Shown: one piece after another, positions 10,625 to 22,300 of the stretch
Layout of the letters: each line of letters opens with the position of its first letter
Position numbering within the stretch: position 1 is the stretch's first letter
Assembly (NCBI GenBank): GCA_009667805.1
Contig: CM019075.1
Span: 14,275,738 to 14,339,737, forward strand
Length of the DNA stretch: 64,000 nucleotides
Direction of reading: 5' to 3'
Source of the DNA: Leptobrachium leishanense
Lineage: Eukaryota > Chordata > Amphibia > Anura > Megophryidae
Made by a program: the position numbers and the translations under genes
The notes under the pieces: generated by a model
The model's database searches: none
Told to the model about the DNA's origin: nothing
Seen by the model: the letters and a program-made list of their open reading frames with translations, nothing else

Positions 10625-11709
10625 GGGCTGTGCAATATTGACTAAATAATCATATTGCGATTTCTTGCATGAATATTGCGATTGCGATTTTATTTGCGAT
10701 TTAGCCAATTGTTTTTGCTTTTTCAAACATGCTACATACATTCTAAATGTATTCAGTATTCAGCACGTGGATATACTGCCCCAGCACGTGGATATACTGC
10801 CCCAGCACGTGGATATACTGCCCCAGCACGTGGATATACTGCCCCAGCACGTGGAAATACTGCCCCAGCACGTGGAAATACTGCCCCAGCACGTGGATAT
10901 ACTGCCCCAGCACGTGGATATACTGCCCTATACTGCCCCAGCACGTGGATATACTGCCCCAGCACGTGGATATACTGCCCCAGCACGTGGATATACTGCC
11001 CCAGCACGTGGATATACTGCCCCAGCACGTGGATATACTGCCCCAGCACGTGGATATACTGCCCCAGCACGTGGATATACTGCCCCAGCACGTGGATATA
11101 CTGCCCCAGCACGTGGATATACTGCCCCAGCACGTGGATATACTGCCCCAGCACATGGATATACTGCCCCAGCACATGGATATACTGCCCCAGCACATGG
11201 ATATACTGCCCCAGCACATGGATATACTGCCCCAGCACATGGATATACTGCCCCAGCACATGGAAATACTGCCCCAGCACATGGAAATAACTGCCCCAGC
11301 ACATGGATATACTGCCCCAGCACATGGATATACTGCCCCAGCACATGGAAATACTGCCCCAGCACATGGATATACTGCCCCAGCACATGGATATACTGCC
11401 CCAGCACATGGATATACTGCCCCAGCACATGGATATACTGCCCCAGCACATGGATACTGCCCCAGCTCACCTCTGTGCGCCACGTGTTCGGCTCCCTGTT
11501 AACTTCCGGCAGCATGGAGCTTGGGCGCTCGCCTGGGGGAACCATGTGACGAGCCGCGAGAACGCGGCTCGTCACGTGGTTCCCCCTGCAAGCGCCCAAA
11601 ACACCATGCCGCCGGAAGTTAACAGGGAGCCGAAAACTGCAGCCTTATGCGATTTAGAAATTGCAGGGTCGGAAATCACGATTTGATTGCGATTAATTGC
11701 ACAGCCCTA
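10625..11709. mobile_element. hAT-like non-autonomous element with internal satellite and hairpin
   Basis: The ends are inverted: tagggctgtgcaat on the left and attgcacagcccta on the right. Subterminal motifs ATTGCGATT and AATCGCAAT are also inverted. Between them are a 21-bp satellite (10763-11460) and a palindrome (11486-11632) whose arms share ggctccctgttaacttccgg. The flanks atagagat and ctagggat agree at 6 of 8 positions, compatible with an 8-bp hAT target duplication. No transposase frame is present. The superfamily call rests on TIR style and flank length and is moderately certain. Confidence 0.75.
10763..11460. repeat. 21-bp satellite (about 33 units) inside the hAT-like element
   Basis: Unit ccccagcacgtggatatact plus g. 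Copies switch from CACGTG (left, an E-box palindrome) to CACATG (right) at about 11150, with a few ggaaat variants. The 21-bp period keeps all frames open and yields CPSTWIY-like or GYTAPAR-like repeats that are not genes. Confidence 0.95.
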
Positions 11710-13092
11710 CTAGGGATGCACCGATACCACTTTTTTAAGACCGAGTACAAGTACCAATACTTTTTTTCAAGTACTCACCGATACCGAGTACCGATACTTT
11801 TATTTTATGTCATGTGAACGCTTTTCGATAAGAACAGACCTCATATAAAAATGCCCCCAGCTCACATGTATATATCCCCCTGAGATATATATATATATAT
11901 ACAGAATGCCCCCAGCTCACATGTAGCTTGCCCCCAGCACACATGGATATTGCCCCCAGCTCACAAGGATATACCCCCAGCTCTCATGGATATTGCCCAA
12001 GCTCTCATGGATATTGCCCCCAGCTCTCATGGATATTGCCCCCAGCTCTCATGGATATTGCCCCCAGCTCTCATGGATATTGCCCCCAGCTCTCATGGAT
12101 ATTGCCCCCAGCTCTCATGGATATTGCCCCCAGCTCTCATGGATATTGCCCCCAGCTCTCATGGATATGCCCCAGCTCTCATGGATATTGCCCCCAGCTC
12201 TCATGGATATTGCCCCAGCTCACATGGATATTGCCCCCAGCTCACATGGATATTGCCCCCAGCTCACATGGATATTGCCCCCAGCTCACATGGATATTGC
12301 CCCAGCTCACATGGATATTGCCCCAGCTCACATGGATATTGCCCCAACTCTCATGGATATGCCCCCAGCTCTCATGGATATGCCCCAGCTCTCATGGATA
12401 TGCCCCAGCTCACATGGATATGCCCCCAGCTCACATGGATATTGCCCCAGCTCACATGGATATTGCCCCAGCTCTCATGGATATGCCCCCAGCTCGCATG
12501 GATATACCCCAGCTCGCATAGATATACCCCAGCTCGCATGGATATACCCCAGCTCACATGGATTTGCCCCCAGCTCACATGGATTTGCCCCTAGCTCTCA
12601 TGGATACGCCCCCAGCTCTCATGGATACGCCCCAGCTCTCATGGATTTGCTCCCAGCTCGAACGTTGGGGAAGCTGGCCGTGTACATGAAAAGCACACGG
12701 CCAGCGTTCCCCTCTGGTGGCAGCGATACTCACCCGTCTGAAGGTCCGGTTGCGCTGCTGTGATGCGATCACATGGCCGCCAGGCGCATCTGTGACGCTG
12801 CCTCCAGCCGAGAGGCAGCGTCACAGATGCGCCCGGCGGCCACGTGAACGTGTCACAGCCGTGCGACCGGACCTTCAGACGGGTGAGTATCGCTGCCACC
12901 GGAGGGGAACGCTGGCCGCGTGCTTTTCATGCACGCAGCCAGCTTCCAGAGCCCCGCGGATACCGGCAAGCCGACCCAGCGCTGGCTTCCGGTATCGGGG
13001 GTGTATCGGGCCATTTGCATGAGTACCAAGTACTCGTGCAAACGGCAGTACCGATACCGATACTAGTATCAGTATCTGTGCATCCCTAATAG
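11710..13092. mobile_element. Second hAT-like element, abutting the first, with satellite and large hairpin
   Basis: Terminal inverted repeats are tagggatgcaccgata on the left and tatctgtgcatcccta on the right, with GTACCGATAC-type subterminal repeats. It contains a 21-22 bp satellite (about 11850-12655). A near-perfect palindrome of about 270 bp (12672-12945, centre about 12807) follows. It has no transposase frame. It starts where the previous element ends, and the architecture (TIR, satellite, hairpin, TIR) is the same. Confidence 0.75.
11850..12655. repeat. 21-22 bp satellite inside the second hAT-like element
   Basis: Unit gcccccagctctcatggata plus tt, with variants ctcaca, ctcgca and losses of one C. 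Its core CCCCAGC-n-CATGGATAT also occurs in the 21-bp array of the neighbouring element. A short (TA)n tract sits at 11886-11902. Confidence 0.95.
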
Positions 13093-15305
13093 TAACCAAG
13101 GAGACAGACACTATAGCCTCACTGCACACACGGTAACCAAGGGGACACATACGGTAACCAAGGGGACACACACTATAGCCTCACTGCACACACGGTAACC
13201 AAGGGGACACACACTATAGCCTCACTGCACACACTGTAACCAAGGAGACACACACACACACTATAGCCTCACTGCACACACGGTAACCAAGGGGACACAC
13301 ACTATAGCCTCACTGCACACACAGTAACCAAGGAGACACACACTATAGCCTCACTGCACACACTGTAACCAAAGAGACACACACTATAACATCACTGCAC
13401 ACACAGTAACCAAGGAGACACACACTATAACATCACTGCACACACAGTAACCAAGGAGACACACACTATAACATCACTGCACACACAGTAACCAAGGAGA
13501 CACACACTATAACATCACTGCACACACAGTAACAAGGAGACACACACTATAGCCTCACTGCACACACAGTAACCAAGGAGACACACACTATAGCCTCACT
13601 GCACACACTGTAACCAAGGAGACACACACTATAACATCACTGCACACACAGTAACCAAGGAGACACACACTATAACATCACTGCACACACAGTAACCAAG
13701 GAGACACACACTATAACATCACTGCACACACAGTAACCAAGGAGACACACACTATAACATCACTGCACACACAGTAACAAGGAGACACACACTATAGCCT
13801 CACTGCACACACTGTAACCAAAGAGACACACACTATAGCCTCACTGCACACACAGTAACCAAGGAGACACACACTATAGCCTCACAGCACACACTGTAAC
13901 CAAAGAGACACACACTATAGCCTCACTGCACACACAGTAACCAAGGAGACACACTATAACCTCACTGCACACAGTAATGAAGGAGACACACACTATAGCC
14001 TCACTGCACACACGGTAACCAAGGGGACACACACGGTAACCAAGGGGACACACACTATAGCCTCACTGCACACACGGTAACCAAGGGGACACACACTATA
14101 GCCTCACTGCACACACTGTAACCAAGGAGACACACACACACACTATAGCCTCACTGCACACACTGTATCCAAGGAGACACACACACTATAGCCTCACTGC
14201 ACACACGGTAACCAAGGGGACACACACTATAGCCTCACTGCACACACAGTAACCAAGGAGACACACACTATAGCCTCACTGCACACACTGTAACCAAGGA
14301 GACACACACTATAGCCTCACTGCACACACTGTAACCAAAGAGACACACACTATAGCCTCACTGCACACACAGTAACCAAGGAGACACACACTATAGCCTC
14401 ACTGCACACACAGTAATGAAGGAGACACACACTATAACATCACTGCACACACAGTAACCAAGGAGACACACACTATAACATCACTGCACACACAGTAACC
14501 AAGGAGACACACACACTATAACATCACTGCACACACAGTAACCAAGGAGACACACACTATAACATCACTGCACACACAGTAACCAAGGAGATACACACTA
14601 TAGCCTCACTGCACACACTGTAACCAAAGAGACACACACTATAGCCTCACTGCACACACTGTAACCAAAGAGACACACACTATAGCCTCACTGCACACAC
14701 AGTAACCAAGGAGACACACACTATAGCCTCACAGCACACACTGTAACCAAAGAGACACACACTATAGCCTCACTGCACACACAGTAACCAAGGAGACACA
14801 CTATAACCTCACTGCACACAGTAATGAAGGAGACACACACTATAGCCTCACTGCACACACAGTAACCAAGGAGACACACACTATAGCCTTACTGCACACA
14901 CAGTAATGAAGGGGACACACACTATAGCCTCACTGCACACACAGTAATGAAGGGGACACACACTATAGCCTCACTGCACACACAGTAATGAAGGGGACAC
15001 ACACTATAACATCACTGCACACACAGTAACCAAGGAGACACACACTATAACATCACTGCACACACAGTAACCAAGGAGACACACACTATAGCCTCACTGC
15101 ACACACTGTAACCAAAGAGACACACACTATAGCCTCACTGCACACACAGTAACCAAGGAGACACACACTATAAGCAAGGAGACACACACACTGTAACCAA
15201 GGAGACACACACTATAGCCTCACTGCACACACTGTAACCAAAGAGACACACACTATAGCCTCACTGCACACACAGTAACCAAGGAGACACACACTATAAC
15301 CTCAC
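13093..15305. repeat. 41-bp satellite, about 54 units
   Basis: Unit cacactatagcctcactgca followed by cacacagtaaccaaggagaca, with an exact 41-bp spacing checked at 13384 and 13425. Variants include cataaca for cagcct-type segments, ggtaaccaagggg and taatgaagg. A longer period is visible: the variant pair around 13145 recurs around 14028, about 880 bp on. Confidence 0.95.
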
Positions 15306-15515
15306 TGTAGTCATGTATACACACACTATATAGAGGTATACACATGTACCTCAGAATAGACACTTGGCAATGAATAGAAGCTGCTACACACAGTAATCAA
15401 CACACTGCACACACCCCCCCGCATATGATCACTGGGTTACCTCATCAGATGACATCACATCCAGTGAGCTGCTCACTGCACACACACACAGCCCGAGTGC
15501 TGCAGCAACACTCAC

Positions 15516-15770
15516 CCCCCGAGACCCTGGCATGACATTTCCGGGGTCCTGCAGGTGACAGCCTCCGGTACTCGGTGCTATCACTCACTTCACCATAGAG
15601 ACCACCTGGGGGCTCCAGAGCGGCTCTCAGCAACGATGGAGACCGACTGGCTCAGGAAACCATAGAGTAGAGCAGAGCGTGCCATACACACACATCTGCA
15701 AAGAACCGACCGTGGTAGGATAGAGCGCCCCCACCTAGCGTACAGGCACTCCCAAGTGTTGAGCCCGTGC
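15516..15770 (-). promoter_or_regulatory. Possible DENND4B first exon/promoter zone
   Basis: A minus-strand donor GGGG|GTGAGTG (GT at 15515-15514) ends a unique, moderately CpG-containing block. It is the first such block upstream of DENND4B beyond the satellites. The assignment as 5'UTR exon 1 is inference only, and no core promoter motif was recognised. Confidence 0.2.
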
Positions 15771-15934
15771 TCCCCCTGGCGGCTGGAAGCCATGTTTGTT
15801 TACATAACAGACCCTGGGAATCTCCTTGGCAGAGCATTGCTGGTGTGTCTGTCAGGGGCAGCATCTTTCATGTCAAGCTCTCAGCTCGCCCAGACCTCAC
15901 CTTTTCACGCAGTTTATCAGTAGTTTTACTATGC

Positions 15935-16075
15935 AACGGGTCAGCAACCAAGGCCCTCCAGATGTTTTGGAACTACATCTCCCATGATGCTCAGCCAGAA
16001 TAATGAGTGGCAGAGAACCTAAAGGAGTTTGGTAGTTCCAAACCATCTGGAGGACCAAGGAGGACCCCTGCTCTA
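15935..16075. mobile_element. Palindromic MITE (cctccagatgtt family)
   Basis: Arms containing ggccctccagatgttttgga and its inverse fold into a hairpin around actacatctcccatgatgct. The same family recurs at 18820, 19675, 30705, 46248, 51130, 57630, 57972 and 58563. It is a non-coding, common amphibian-type repeat. Confidence 0.75.
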
Positions 16076-16099
16076 CAGCAATAACAGACAGGTGGAACC

Positions 16100-16533
16100 T
16101 GATGGACTATAGGGGGGGGGGGTCTGTTCACAAAGCACCAATCAGGTTCACTGTCAATGCTTTGCGATTTGGCGAGCGACCAAAAAATACAGTGAATTCA
16201 CTATTTAGCGAATGGGCACCGAATTCTGCAGAAATTGGAGTCGCTGAAGCAGCTATCGGATATGAAAACCAAAAAAAGACGTCTCTCACTCCTAATAGGT
16301 GTCGCAAATCGGTAAGAATGCGTTAAAAATGCTCGAAATAATAAAAAAATCCTTTAAAAAAAAAAGGTCAGTCGCGAAATAATAAAAAAAACGCTTTTAA
16401 AAAAAATAAAATACAAAGTTTTTTTTATAAAAAAAAAAGTTTTTGGGCAAAAATTATAAAAGAATAGTCTTTGAAAAATTAAAAAAAAATATATATTTTT
16501 TTACATTAAATCCTATGAGATACGTCTGTTTTT
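16100..16533. other. AT-rich spacer, no gene recognised
   Basis: Low-complexity A/T runs, with a poly-G tract at 16111-16120. Only short ORFs are present. Confidence 0.4.
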
Positions 16534-17434
16534 GGCTGGGGTCAGACGAACGCCGTGCGAACGTGCATTTAGCCGCACTTTATTGTGCCCGTGGCAGCAG
16601 CAAATGACGTCCATCGCAGGCCCTTACACGAAAGTTCGGCCGCACAACGCAAGCGGCAAACGAACGCAAGAACGTCGAACCGCTAGTACTGACGTACAGA
16701 GTGCGCTGCGGCCGCATAGCGGCGTGTGTGCGTGATTAGGAGACGTCAGACGCCGCTCATGTCCGGCCAACATAACGTCCAGACACCCAGTTTCCAGGTG
16801 TCACCGCAGGCCTCTGATTCGGCCTGCCCACGCATGACATTGGCTGCAAGGGGACGCCCTGAGTTCAGGCCAGCTGCAGGGAGGGGACGAGGCGGCCCAA
16901 TGAAGTCAGCAGTGCGCACCACAACGCGTCTTCAATTCACACCCGCTGCGTGGACAGCATGTTTCTCTGCGCGGCGGGAAAGGGTTAACATGTGCCCGAT
17001 TGATAAAATGTGTGATGTCCCTTTAAGCAGTGTCATTGTCTCCACAACTGTTGCTAGGCAGAGTAAAAATTAATAAAGATAACGTGATTATTTGTCCCTG
17101 ACGTATGTCCAGAAACCTGATAGGGTCTCTATGGGAAATTTTACACCAGTGTCAGATGAGTGTTCTTCAGAGTGGAAGGAACGTCTGTGAGAGTGGATGT
17201 TCCCTCCAATCTGACGCCCATCTGGCCGCCTGTGGAGGATAGCGCTTTGCAGCACTGTCGAACGAGCGTCATAGCGTTTCGAAGGGGAGGCTTTCAACAC
17301 GTCCGTTGTAGAGCACGCAATTCGTGCACGCGCTACAGTGTGTGGCCAGCCCCGTCGAAACGTCACAACGGTGCGAGGGGCGTCAGGAGGCACGTTAGTA
17401 TGGGCGCACGCAGTGTGCTCGTCTGACACTGGCC
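16534..17434. mobile_element. Non-autonomous DNA transposon with inverted ends
   Basis: The left end ggctggggtcagacgaacgc is matched by the inverted right end gctcgtctgacactggcc. The interior is CpG-rich and has no recognisable transposase. The superfamily was not determined. Confidence 0.55.
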
Positions 17435-18819
17435 TTAGGAATCACAGCTGTTATCAAGTCCCCTGCTGTTGGCAATTTCCACTTTGATGGGCATCAGACA
17501 ACCTCTACCAAAGCAAGCTCATCTGAGGCTGGAACGTAGATTTTATCTGCTTCACACACCAGGTGCCTGCCTTAAACCTTTAATGAGAGAAAATGCACGG
17601 CCACATTTGCCTCCAAACTAAAGTTTATATCAAAATACAGTATTTTATTAAAATTATAATATAGTTAAATGAAATATAAATTATTAAAATATTTTTTTTA
17701 TATTTTAAGATATATTTAATTGAGTTATAGGAAAAAACCAATGCCACTGCTTTTAGAACAAAAAAATATATATTTTTAACTGTATTTTAATAAAAAAAAA
17801 TTGTTTTGTTTCTACATAGTGAAGATTAGATTCTGGTCTTTCCAATGACACCTAAACTGTCCTTGTACCACTTATGGATCAGGAGATACAGTGGTCTAAA
17901 GGACACCTGCATCTCCTATAATGGAATTTTCCTGCAGGGCAGGGGGAATTCCCGATTGCGACGTCATCTCGCATGCACGATGACTCTTGCTGCCCAGGGG
18001 CCATCCCACAGCAGGGCCGGATGTCAGCCCCCTGTGACTGCAACTCCAGAGTGGCACCGAGTAGGACACAACAGCCTACAGGATGTGCATGGAGTGTCCT
18101 GCACGCTGGGCAGGGAATCCCCATGAGGCTCCACGCATGTCCATACACTTCAGGGGCAGCAAGGCCAATACACCCCCCCCCCCCGAGGCAGGATGATGTC
18201 AGCAAGCAGGGATCATGACATAATCGGTCCCACAGTTGGTCCTAGGCAGGCGGGATATTCAAAATCCTCTCTGCTGAGTGACAGCTGCGTGAGCGGAGGA
18301 AGCGCTCCTCTTCGCACTGAAATATTAGTAAAAAGAGGCTGGAAAGATGGGGTGCACTTCATGCAGCATGACCACTTCAATAAGCTAAAGTGGTTAGGGT
18401 GCTAATGTGTCCCTTTAACCCCTTGTAGGCAGTGTATCAGGTTCCGCCGTCTCCCAAGCCAGCTGATGAACGCAAATCAGTTTCAACCAAGAAATCAGAT
18501 GGAGAAACATTTATTAAATAGTCATCATTTTATTACAATATATTTGAGACTTTTTTTTATTTTTATTTTTACACTATCATAAAAAAAACAAAGGACGAGT
18601 TCAGTACAAATATATACATTTCTACACCATTTGTTAAAAAATTATATATATTTATATATAGAAAACAGAACGATGACAAGTCGCATCTCCCCCCGCTCTT
18701 ACAATTACAGGAGGGGATCCGTTAAAATAAAAAAGGGACACAGTATATATATATATATATATATTTTCCAGCTAGAGGTGAGCTGGGGAAGTGCAGGAAG
18801 GGAGATTAAAATCCTCTAG
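17435..18819. other. Intergenic spacer between DENND4B side and CRTC2
   Basis: Contains an A/T-rich block (17620-17830), a (TA)n run near 18744 and poly-C at 18175. No exon was recognised. TTTATT occurs at about 18508 and 18531, which is AATAAA on the minus strand. It could be a distal CRTC2 polyadenylation signal, but 5 kb separates it from the stop codon, so this is not asserted. Confidence 0.35.
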
Positions 18820-18957
18820 GGCAGGGGTCCCCATCCAGATGTTTTAGAACTACAATTCCCATGATGCTCAGTCACTTATTAAGTTGTCTGAGCATCATGG
18901 GAAATGTAGTTCAAAAAACATCTGGAGGGCCAAGGTTGCCGACCCTTGCTCTAGGGT
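18820..18957. mobile_element. Palindromic MITE (cctccagatgtt family)
   Basis: Near-perfect hairpin: catccagatgttttagaact pairs with the inverse arm ending aaaacatctggagggccaag. The loop is around 18875. Confidence 0.8.
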
Positions 18958-18959
18958 GA

Positions 18960-19880
18960 CAGTAACATATTCAGTCTCCCCCCGTCTCTATGTTTTGCTG
19001 AAAAACAAACAGAAAAAAATAATAAAATACATTTATATCAAAGAGGAGAGAAAAACAATACATCCTTCTAGAAAAATATCCTTCTTTTAAGATCGTTTTC
19101 AGAAATAAATCTGGTATCGCCCCCCCCCCCCCCGGTCAGTATTCTATATTAGAAGGATCCCGCGGGAAACATTGAAGCAAGGCACGTGTTGCGGACGCGT
19201 CGCACGCATTGCCGCCGTTCAGGATGCCTGTTGTCACGCTCTACACATCGCGGTAACCTACGTGGCATACCGAGGGACGTGATTGGCTAATCTCGCGGAT
19301 GCCCACGGGGCTTTAAGTGCATGGATGACATCACAAAGTGCTCTCATGCAATCTCGGCTCCATGACCTCAGCTAAACTAAGTGCTATGACATCATAACTT
19401 GGCTTTAATTGAAAACAGAACAATGATCCTCTCCTCACGGTGACGTTTCTACACCTGATTGGACGTCGCACCCTTTCCTGCCCACGGGGCCCTGCGTTAC
19501 AGTGTTTACCATTGTCATATACTGCTGCCCCCTATGAACAGGAGGGGTTCGCTTAACTTTATTTGATGTGGGGCGGTGGGGGGAGGGGCAAACAGCGGCT
19601 CAGCATCAGCCTCGATACGGAGGAGTCATATTACACTCTGCCGTCATAAAGGTTCACAGGGATCAAAATTTCTGCCCCCACAGATGTTTCTGAACTACAT
19701 CTCCCACCATCCCCCGGCCGTTTATTACATTTGAGGAATTCTGGGACTTAACAGCTGGGAGGCCGGAGTTTGACATCCCTGCATTAAGGTTATATCTCAC
19801 TTGCTAGCAGTGCATCGTGGGAAATGTGTGGCTCCATGTGCAGGGCTTATATGGGGATTAATAGCGCAGACACCGTTCTA
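18960..19880. other. Intergenic spacer with a diverged MITE copy
   Basis: Mostly unique sequence with a poly-C tract at 19120. A diverged copy of the palindromic MITE lies at about 19675-19790. No exon was recognised. Confidence 0.4.
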
Positions 19881-20760
19881 CAGGGGTCCTCGAAAAAAGA
19901 TTGGAGCCCGTTACCTTTCCCACGAGCCGCCTGGTCGTCTTTGCCATATCAGCTATGGAGACTGAAGGGTAAATATGCTTTTAACCCCTTCACTATGAAG
20001 TTGTGTTGGTGGGAATTGAGGACTCTGTTTATTTTTTCTCCGTCTACCAGGATATCTATGGCTTCCTCTGCTCTGTTGTCTGGTTGTAGAATGAAGGATG
20101 TGATGAGGGCAGCCAGCTGGTCGCGTGAGTTTACACTTCGTACATTTTACCTCAAATCCATTCGTCTCCTGGTTTAGATAGGCCTTAAACTTGCAAATAC
20201 TCGCCTCCGAGGACGCGTATTAAAACGGTTTAATTTCCTAGTCTCGGTGACGGAAAGTTACAATTTTAATAACGACTCGGAGGCGAGTATTTCCCGCCTC
20301 TTCCCTCCAGGAGATTTGTATATTGCTTGATAGCGTGTTATGCTAATCTACTGCTTTTCTGGGAGATTTACAGTATTGTTCATGTATATTACCTGTGGCC
20401 CAAATGAGGCACCCAGGAGGATATATCCTAACGCCTGCTCTGTGTTCTCTTCACAGTCTCCTGCGGTGCTTCGTTTCATGGTGCTATTGTCCCTCCATTT
20501 GGATGTGCTTTCTTTTCCAGCGGCCTGTTGCCTTTTTGGGTCTCATCTCCTTTCTGGATGGTTTGTGTGGACTGACAGACAAGAAAGAAAGTGCCGCTGT
20601 ATATGGGGTATTGTTGGGCCCTGGGATTAGGTTATAAGAGGAGATATGTTACGTGGATAGGTTTGCTTTTTTTCCTATGGTTTTCTACGTTGCTGCTTAA
20701 GTAAATGGAAGAGAGAATGCAAATACTCGCCTCCGAGTCATTACTAAAAATAGAGCTTTC
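19880..20760 (+). mobile_element. DIRS-type retrotransposon remnant (tyrosine recombinase 3' end)
   Basis: The open frame ending at 20177 finishes DVMRAASWSREFTLRTFY, closely resembling the C-terminus of DIRS-element tyrosine recombinases, including the Trp-Ser context and terminal catalytic Tyr region. It is followed by inverted and direct copies of gcaaatactcgcctccgag (20196, inverted at about 20275, direct again at 20717). DIRS elements have split or inverted termini of this kind. Upstream coding sequence is lost or frameshifted. Confidence 0.6.
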
Positions 20761-20764
20761 TGTC

Positions 20765-21390
20765 ACAGAGAATAGGAAAATTCAACAATTATGCAGTTAG
20801 AAATACAATGGAACGATTTCCAAATATTTCTTACTGTAATAACCTATTTGATAGGCAGCCATCTGCTGGCCAAAGGGAGTTACTGCAATTCTGGTCTTTG
20901 TGCAGGATCAACGGAGGAGATGTCATTCATTAACATTCACAGCTGGTTTTAAAAAGTGTTAGCACCTTGCATGATGTGCCCGCGGTGCTATAACTTTAGG
21001 GGAGTGTTCTGGAGCCCAAATGCAAAACAATTTTGTTTGTAATAAGCCAAAAGTTCCTTTACATTGCTCCTGTGGAACACCTAATCGACTGTACTCGATA
21101 TTGGCGCACCAGGAGTAGACCTGCAGATTGAGTCTAGTAAATATTTGTAATGAAGGGGTTAAATTAATCTAAAACCATTAGTTCTCCTGATGCTACATGT
21201 GAGAGTCCTGTTTCTAGCAGACGTACACCATGAAAAGTCTAATCACCCATGGATACAAATGAGATTTCTTCTCACTGATGCATCGTGAGTTCCTGAAGCA
21301 GAGCAGGACCGTATCGGGCGCTGGTGTCTAGCCTTGGCCGATGTCGCTTTAAAGGCAAATTATCATAAATTTTGCATATCACACACAGTT
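20765..21390. other. Intergenic spacer, nothing recognised
   Basis: About 600 bp of unique, AT-leaning sequence without tandem repeats or recognisable coding potential. Confidence 0.4.
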
Positions 21391-22300
21391 TGCAGGTCGA
21401 GTATCCCTTATCTGGAATCCCAATATACGGAATTTCTTTGAGCCGACAAGACACCGAAAGTGGACAATATTAAGTCTTGTACGAAATGCCCCCTTCAGGC
21501 TGTGTGAACGAGGGGATGTTCGAATGTAACGTTAAAAATCAATGAAATAATGATGTTGACTCCATTTTTTTCTTCTTCAAAGAAAGTCTAATCCTTCTAA
21601 TACTTGTAAATAAATTGATATCCCCACAAACGATCATGGAGACGCGAGGCAACTCAAAATGTGGAGGTGGTCGGCGCTTAGAATTGCTTGACCGAATTCA
21701 TTGTGGTTTCTCTGCGAGAGAGTGCTTTGAAGACCTCAAAACCCATCTTGGTGATGAAACCCCAAGTCTCCGAAAAGTCCACAACTGGTTTTGATTATTC
21801 AAGTCTGGAACTTTGACTTCTGCGAGGAACCAAGAGACGGATGCCTCTGCACGTCCACGGATGAGACCATGGTGGCCAACGTGGTGGAATTTCTGGATCA
21901 AGAACCTCAAGCTGTTCTCGGAAAGCTTGTGGAAGAGTTTGACGATCCAAAAACAAGCATGCCGATGATTCTTCGTGGCGAGTTGGACTTCACTGAGAAG
22001 AACGCAGAACAAAACAGCTCGAGTTGAGTTTGGCAAAAGGTTTGACGCGTTCGAAGACAGGAAGTCTGACAACTTCAAGGTGGCCATCACTGGAGATGAA
22101 GACACGGTGACAGAGGATGATTTTCAGGGTGTTTTGAGAAGTGGGTGCACTGCTTGAAAAAAACAATGCATGGAGGTTGGCGGCAATTGGCTCCCAAGAA
22201 GAAGGAATATCCCATCATTATATGCAAATATTCCAAAACCTCTAAAAAACCCAGAGTACATCCGATCGTGAGCGTTTCAGATGAGGGATACTCGACCCGA
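21391..22300 (+). mobile_element. Tc1/mariner-superfamily transposon, decayed
   Basis: Terminal inverted repeats are caggtcgagtatcccttatc near 21393 and its inverse gatgagggatactcgacc near 22282. Inside, from an ATG at 21636, a broken transposase shows LDRIHCGFSARECFEDL and RKVHNWF. It continues with TSTDETMVANVVEFLDQEP and RVEFGKRFDAFEDR...KVAITGDED. The last matches the region around the first catalytic Asp of mariner transposases (usually TGDE). In-frame stops and frame changes show it is a pseudogene. It lies downstream of CRTC2. Confidence 0.75.

Noticed and set aside
10665..11549. Long ORFs of 200-294 codons on both strands across the CCCCAGCACRTGGATATACTG array
   Set aside because: The period of 21 keeps all frames open. 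The peptides are pure repeat, on both strands, inside a non-autonomous transposon.
13093..15305. CRISPR-like array of evenly spaced repeats
   Set aside because: Units are contiguous 41-bp satellite copies without unique spacers, in a vertebrate genome.
18508..18536. CRTC2 polyadenylation site at 18.5 kb
   Set aside because: AATAAA is present on the minus strand, but 5 kb of transposon-containing sequence separates it from the stop codon. No support beyond the hexamer.
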